From positions 1-7,224 of the forward strand of contig JACPLS010000061.1 in assembly GCA_016186375.1 (NCBI GenBank): a DNA stretch of 7,224 nt, read 5' to 3'. Position numbers and translations under genes: made by a program. Below the pieces are notes generated by a model, which saw only the letters and a program-made list of their open reading frames with translations, did no database searches and was not told where the DNA came from. Origin of the DNA: Candidatus Pacearchaeota archaeon. GTDB lineage: Archaea; Nanobdellota; Nanobdellia; Pacearchaeales; GW2011-AR1. Of the stretch, positions 5,461 through 7,224 are shown piece by piece (position 1 is the first letter of the stretch; each line of letters starts with the position of its first letter).

Positions 5461-5468
5461 TTTATAAA
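5461..5468 (-). promoter_or_regulatory. TATA box of the 241-residue gene
   Basis: The minus strand reads TTTATAAA, within GATTTATAAATAACC. The expected start is near 5439, which gives about a 45-base leader to the GTG at 5394, or a 2-3-base leader to an 11-codon frame at 5436. It lies just after the stop of the S27ae gene, so the two are probably separate transcripts. Confidence 0.5.
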
Positions 5469-5477
5469 TCTTGCTTT

Positions 5478-5699
5478 TTATTTCTTGACAAATTCTGTGT
5501 ATTTACATTTTCCACACGTGACTCGGTCTTTGTGGTTTGCTAGAAAAATTCCTGATCCGCATCTTGGGCATGATTTCAAGATCTTAATAGTCTTATCTCC
5601 TTCTATTTTGTATTTACTCCATTTTTTACTTGTAGGCTTATTTTTATGGGGTTTTTTTCCTTTCCCTTCTTTTTTACTTCCTTCTGCTCTCTCGGACAT
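5478..5699 (-). CDS. rps27ae: 30S ribosomal protein S27ae
   Basis: 73-residue zinc-ribbon ribosomal protein of the small subunit. The zinc site is complete: C44-x2-C47 and C62-x2-C65, in the context SCPRCGSGIFLA and CGKCKYTEF. Many archaeal S27ae proteins are about 50-60 residues; this one has a basic, Gly/Lys-rich N-terminal tail of about 25 residues. The start codon shares a base with the S24e stop (TAATG), and a GGAGG (5710-5714, minus) stands 10 bases upstream, so the start is well supported. It is the last gene of the Rpo7-Spt4-S24e-S27ae operon. Confidence 0.93.
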   Translation of the reverse strand: MSERAEGSKKEGKGKKPHKNKPTSKKWSKYKIEGDKTIKILKSCPRCGSGIFLANHKDRVTCGKCKYTEFVKK

Positions 5700-5980
5700 T
5701 ATTTCTTAGCCTCCTCAACTTTAGATTTTTTTTCTTTCTTTTTTGGCTCAATTCTTTCTTTATCCTGAATAGTATCATAAACAAAAGCATTCACCAAGAA
5801 GGAATTGTTTCCGAATTTACTTTTCAGCGATTTAATAACTAATAAATTTTTATCAACTTTTAAATTTTTTGCTAAATCGTTCAATGTTGATTCATATCCA
5901 GGATTACTTTTATTTTCTATTACAGTAGAAACTTCTCTTCTTTTCAATAAATTGTTTTTTAAATCATTCATTATTTTCAT
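5699..5980 (-). CDS. rps24e: 30S ribosomal protein S24e
   Basis: 93-residue small-subunit ribosomal protein of archaea and eukaryotes. The family pattern is clear: LLKRREVSTVIENKSNPGYE at the start, then the helix STLNDLAKNLKVDKNLLVI and the strand pair SKFGNNSFLVNAFVYDT. A Lys/Glu-rich tail closes the protein. The start overlaps the Spt4 stop by 4 bases (ATGA), so translation is probably coupled; the second ATG at residue 4 is an alternative. Many archaea keep the order Spt4, S24e, S27ae, sometimes with another gene between Spt4 and S24e, which is absent here. Confidence 0.92.
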   Translation of the reverse strand: MKIMNDLKNNLLKRREVSTVIENKSNPGYESTLNDLAKNLKVDKNLLVIKSLKSKFGNNSFLVNAFVYDTIQDKERIEPKKKEKKSKVEEAKK

Positions 5981-6162
5981 CCTAGCTTTATAGCGAATTT
6001 CCCCTTTTTAGTTATTTTAAGGTTAGTGGCGATTTCAGAATTCTCAGGATTTAATATTCTTACATTGCCCTTATAATTCTCACTGAACTCTTGTGATCCA
6101 CAATTAGGACAAGTGTTTCCTTCATAAACATGTTTACATTGCTTGCAGGCTTTTTCTGCCAT
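5977..6162 (-). CDS. spt4: transcription elongation factor Spt4 (RpoE'')
   Basis: 61-residue zinc-ribbon protein, the normal size for archaeal Spt4. It pairs with Spt5 on the RNA polymerase clamp and raises processivity. C6-x2-C9 and C18-x2-C21 make the zinc site (CKQCKHVYEGNTCPNC), followed by the conserved EFSENYKGNVRILNPENSEIA region and the GKFAIKLG end. Its start overlaps the rpo7 stop (TAATG), and GGGAGG at 6172-6177 (minus) is a good ribosome binding site. The close coupling with rpo7 is the classic archaeal arrangement. Confidence 0.95.
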   Translation of the reverse strand: MAEKACKQCKHVYEGNTCPNCGSQEFSENYKGNVRILNPENSEIATNLKITKKGKFAIKLG

Positions 6163-6773
6163 TATTTCTTTCCTCCCTTCTTTCCTTGTTTTCCTTCTTT
6201 TCCTGCTTTTTTAATTGTAACTTTTGCAGCCTGTAGTTTCTTTCTTTTTTCTTCTTCTATCCATTCAACTTTTCCAAGCCCTGGCTGTCTCATAGTAAGG
6301 CCGATTTTTGGCTCGCCGCCTTTGTAGCTTATTGCAACAATTCTGGCCATACAATTATCTCCTTTTGCTAGAGTTCTTTTTGATGATTTTCCGGATAAAG
6401 TGCCTGTTTTACTAAGAGTTACATAATCTTCCATTGTCTGAGAGATATGGATCATTCCTTGAGCAGGGCCAATTTGGATAAATGCTCCAAAATTAGTAAT
6501 TTCTGAAATTGTACCATAAACAAGCTCATGTAATTCTGGTTTCCAGACCAATAACTTAAAGATAGACCTATAGAATGGTGCTCCGTCGCCCGGTATAATT
6601 ACCCCGGAATCAACTTCATCTACAGATACAACACTTATAATAAAGCCAAGATCTTTTTTGACTTTATCAACAAAACTTTCGTTAAGTTGTTTTTCAATTG
6701 CCTCGTTTGTTGGCAAGCCGAAGTGCCTCGGCTCAACTCTAACGTGGTCCTCAACTTCTATCAGATAAAACAT
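6162..6773 (-). CDS. rpo7: DNA-directed RNA polymerase subunit Rpo7 (RpoE')
   Basis: 203-residue archaeal Rpo7, homologue of eukaryotic Rpb7. With Rpo4 it forms the stalk of RNA polymerase, which helps open-complex formation and binds the emerging RNA. The N-terminal tip domain spans about 1-80 (MFYLIEVEDHVRVEP, IIPGDG at 59-64, then the FKLLVWKP strand). The S1/OB RNA-binding domain spans about 82-165, with VYGTISEITNFGAFI and GMIHIS. The tail after about residue 170 is strongly basic, ending in repeated Gly/Lys, longer than in many relatives. It is the first gene of the operon, with AGGAG at 6786-6790 (minus) before the ATG and a TATA box at 6812-6819. Confidence 0.96.
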   Translation of the reverse strand: MFYLIEVEDHVRVEPRHFGLPTNEAIEKQLNESFVDKVKKDLGFIISVVSVDEVDSGVIIPGDGAPFYRSIFKLLVWKPELHELVYGTISEITNFGAFIQIGPAQGMIHISQTMEDYVTLSKTGTLSGKSSKRTLAKGDNCMARIVAISYKGGEPKIGLTMRQPGLGKVEWIEEEKRKKLQAAKVTIKKAGKEGKQGKKGGKK

Positions 6774-6811
6774 TTTAAATAGATACTCCTAAACGACAAA
6801 GAAAAAGTCGA

Positions 6812-6826
6812 TTTAAAAAGCTTGCG
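6812..6826 (-). promoter_or_regulatory. promoter of the rpo7-spt4-rps24e-rps27ae operon
   Basis: On the minus strand GCGCAAGC precedes TTTTTAAA, a BRE plus TATA arrangement. The expected start is near 6790, leaving a leader of about 17 bases that holds AGGAG (6786-6790). A short inverted repeat, CGAC and GTCG at 6794-6810, lies between box and start. Confidence 0.55.
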
Positions 6827-6846
6827 CTGCAGGGTTTTTAGGTTGA

Positions 6847-6858
6847 AACACATGTGTT
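6847..6858. repeat. 12-base perfect palindrome upstream of the rpo7 promoter
   Basis: AACACATGTGTT is a perfect palindrome centred about 62 bases before the predicted rpo7 transcription start. Its shape and place would suit the binding site of a dimeric regulator, but no regulator is known from the window. Confidence 0.35.
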
Positions 6859-7014
6859 GCACTTCCCGCCTCTCTAAAGAATCAAATAATAAACTGGTAA
6901 TTCCTTTATTTTCCACAAAAAACCCGATATTTTCTGTTTAAAAATCACAATGTTTGTCTGTAGATTGATATAATAAAATTATTTATTTGAATAAAATTCG
7001 TATTTTAATACTAA
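6859..7014. other. AT-rich intergenic stretch without a gene
   Basis: No open frame with support is seen on either strand. It holds a possible plus-strand TATA-like GTTTAAAAATC near 6938-6948 and a small hairpin TAAAAT/ATTTTA with a TCGT loop near 6992-7007. It leads into the structured segment that follows. Confidence 0.4.
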
Positions 7015-7073
7015 GAAAATTATTTTTGCGTAAACTCCTTACTTAAGTTTGAGAGAAAGCAAAAATAATTTTC
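7015..7073. repeat. perfect 15-bp inverted repeat
   Basis: GAAAATTATTTTTGC (7015-7029) is the exact reverse complement of GCAAAAATAATTTTC (7059-7073). The 29-base loop holds a small inner pairing, AAACT (7032-7036) with AGTTT (7046-7050). It could be the stem of an RNA, a terminator, or the end of a small element. Confidence 0.7.
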
Positions 7074-7082
7074 GAGGTGCTT

Positions 7083-7123
7083 AAGAACTCCAGACACGCT
7101 CCGGAATTTATTCCGGAGTTCTT
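7083..7123. repeat. hairpin with two alternative pairings
   Basis: CTCCGGAA (7099-7106) pairs with TTCCGGAG (7111-7118) around TTTA. Alternatively AAGAACTCC (7083-7091) pairs with GGAGTTCTT (7115-7123) over 9 bp, keeping only the inner GGAA/TTCC. Both use GGAG 7115-7118, so they exclude each other. The GC content is far above the surroundings, which suggests selection on pairing. Confidence 0.6.
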
Positions 7124-7144
7124 GACATTTTATATAATCAATAT

Positions 7145-7190
7145 TTATAAGTTGTGTTCAAATAAAACTATGAAACACAACAACTTATAA
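7145..7190. repeat. imperfect inverted repeat near the window end
   Basis: TTATAAG plus TTGTGTT (7145-7158) pairs with AACACAA (7174-7180) and CTTATAA (7184-7190), with CAA bulged on the right side, giving 14 bp. The left arm overlaps a TATA-like ATTTATAA, so a protein bound here could block a promoter. Confidence 0.5.
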
Positions 7191-7224
7191 TGGAAGCCCT
7201 AAAGTTTCATCAAATCCGTACATA
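7190..7224 (+). CDS. possible start of a gene cut by the window end
   Basis: An ATG at 7190 opens MEALKFHQIRT and stays open to the last base. A TATA-like box at 7143-7151 would start a transcript near 7172, 18 bases before it, but there is no ribosome binding site. Eleven codons are too few to identify a product. Confidence 0.25.
   Translation, partial: MEALKFHQIRT

Noticed and set aside
5485..6327. Plus-strand frames opposite S27ae, S24e, Spt4 and Rpo7
   Set aside because: Phe/Leu-rich products are antisense to Lys-rich ribosomal and polymerase genes; no independent support.
1..7224. CRISPR array, insertion sequence or transposase
   Set aside because: No regularly spaced repeats and no transposase-like frame; the inverted repeats near the right end stand alone in this window.

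Overview
The window is from an archaeon with an AT-rich genome. The evidence is a compact archaeal gene set on the minus strand (RNA polymerase subunit Rpo7/RpoE', Spt4/RpoE'', ribosomal proteins S24e and S27ae), an archaeal-type ScpA, a histidyl-tRNA synthetase, and AT-rich boxes about 25 bases before several start codons, as expected for archaeal TATA boxes with leaderless or short-leader mRNAs. The small proteins, low GC and tight packing fit a DPANN-type lineage (for example Woesearchaeota or Pacearchaeota), but the lineage is inference.

Layout: 1-267 has no convincing gene. At 268-339 there is a tRNA-His(GUG) with its G-1 encoded in the DNA. It is followed on the plus strand by three genes joined by ATGA overlaps: a GNAT acetyltransferase with a four-cysteine insert (379-975), an aspartoacylase/succinylglutamate-desuccinylase-like zinc hydrolase (972-1847) and hisS (1844-3079). 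hisS ends inside a hairpin. Convergent to it on the minus strand are a 97-residue orphan protein (3164-3457) and scpA (3492-4412). The gap 4413-4668 carries a strong plus-strand promoter and a sequence that folds into a closed three-way-junction RNA. Its closing stem competes with a terminator hairpin, giving a riboswitch-like layout with no sense gene behind it. Then come an unrecognised 241-residue protein (4669-5394, minus) and the operon rpo7, spt4, rps24e, rps27ae (6773 down to 5478, minus). The last 450 bases hold that operon's promoter, a 12-base palindrome, a perfect 15-bp inverted repeat, a hairpin with two alternative pairings, and possibly the first codons of a gene running off the window.

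How it fits together: the right-hand operon supplies the Rpo7 stalk subunit, the elongation factor Spt4 and two small-subunit ribosomal proteins, so it serves core gene expression. The left-hand cluster puts tRNA-His and the enzyme that charges it in one unit, with an acetyltransferase and a possible deacylase between them. The most interesting unexplained element is the structured RNA at about 4524-4670; the structured segment at 7015-7123 is second.
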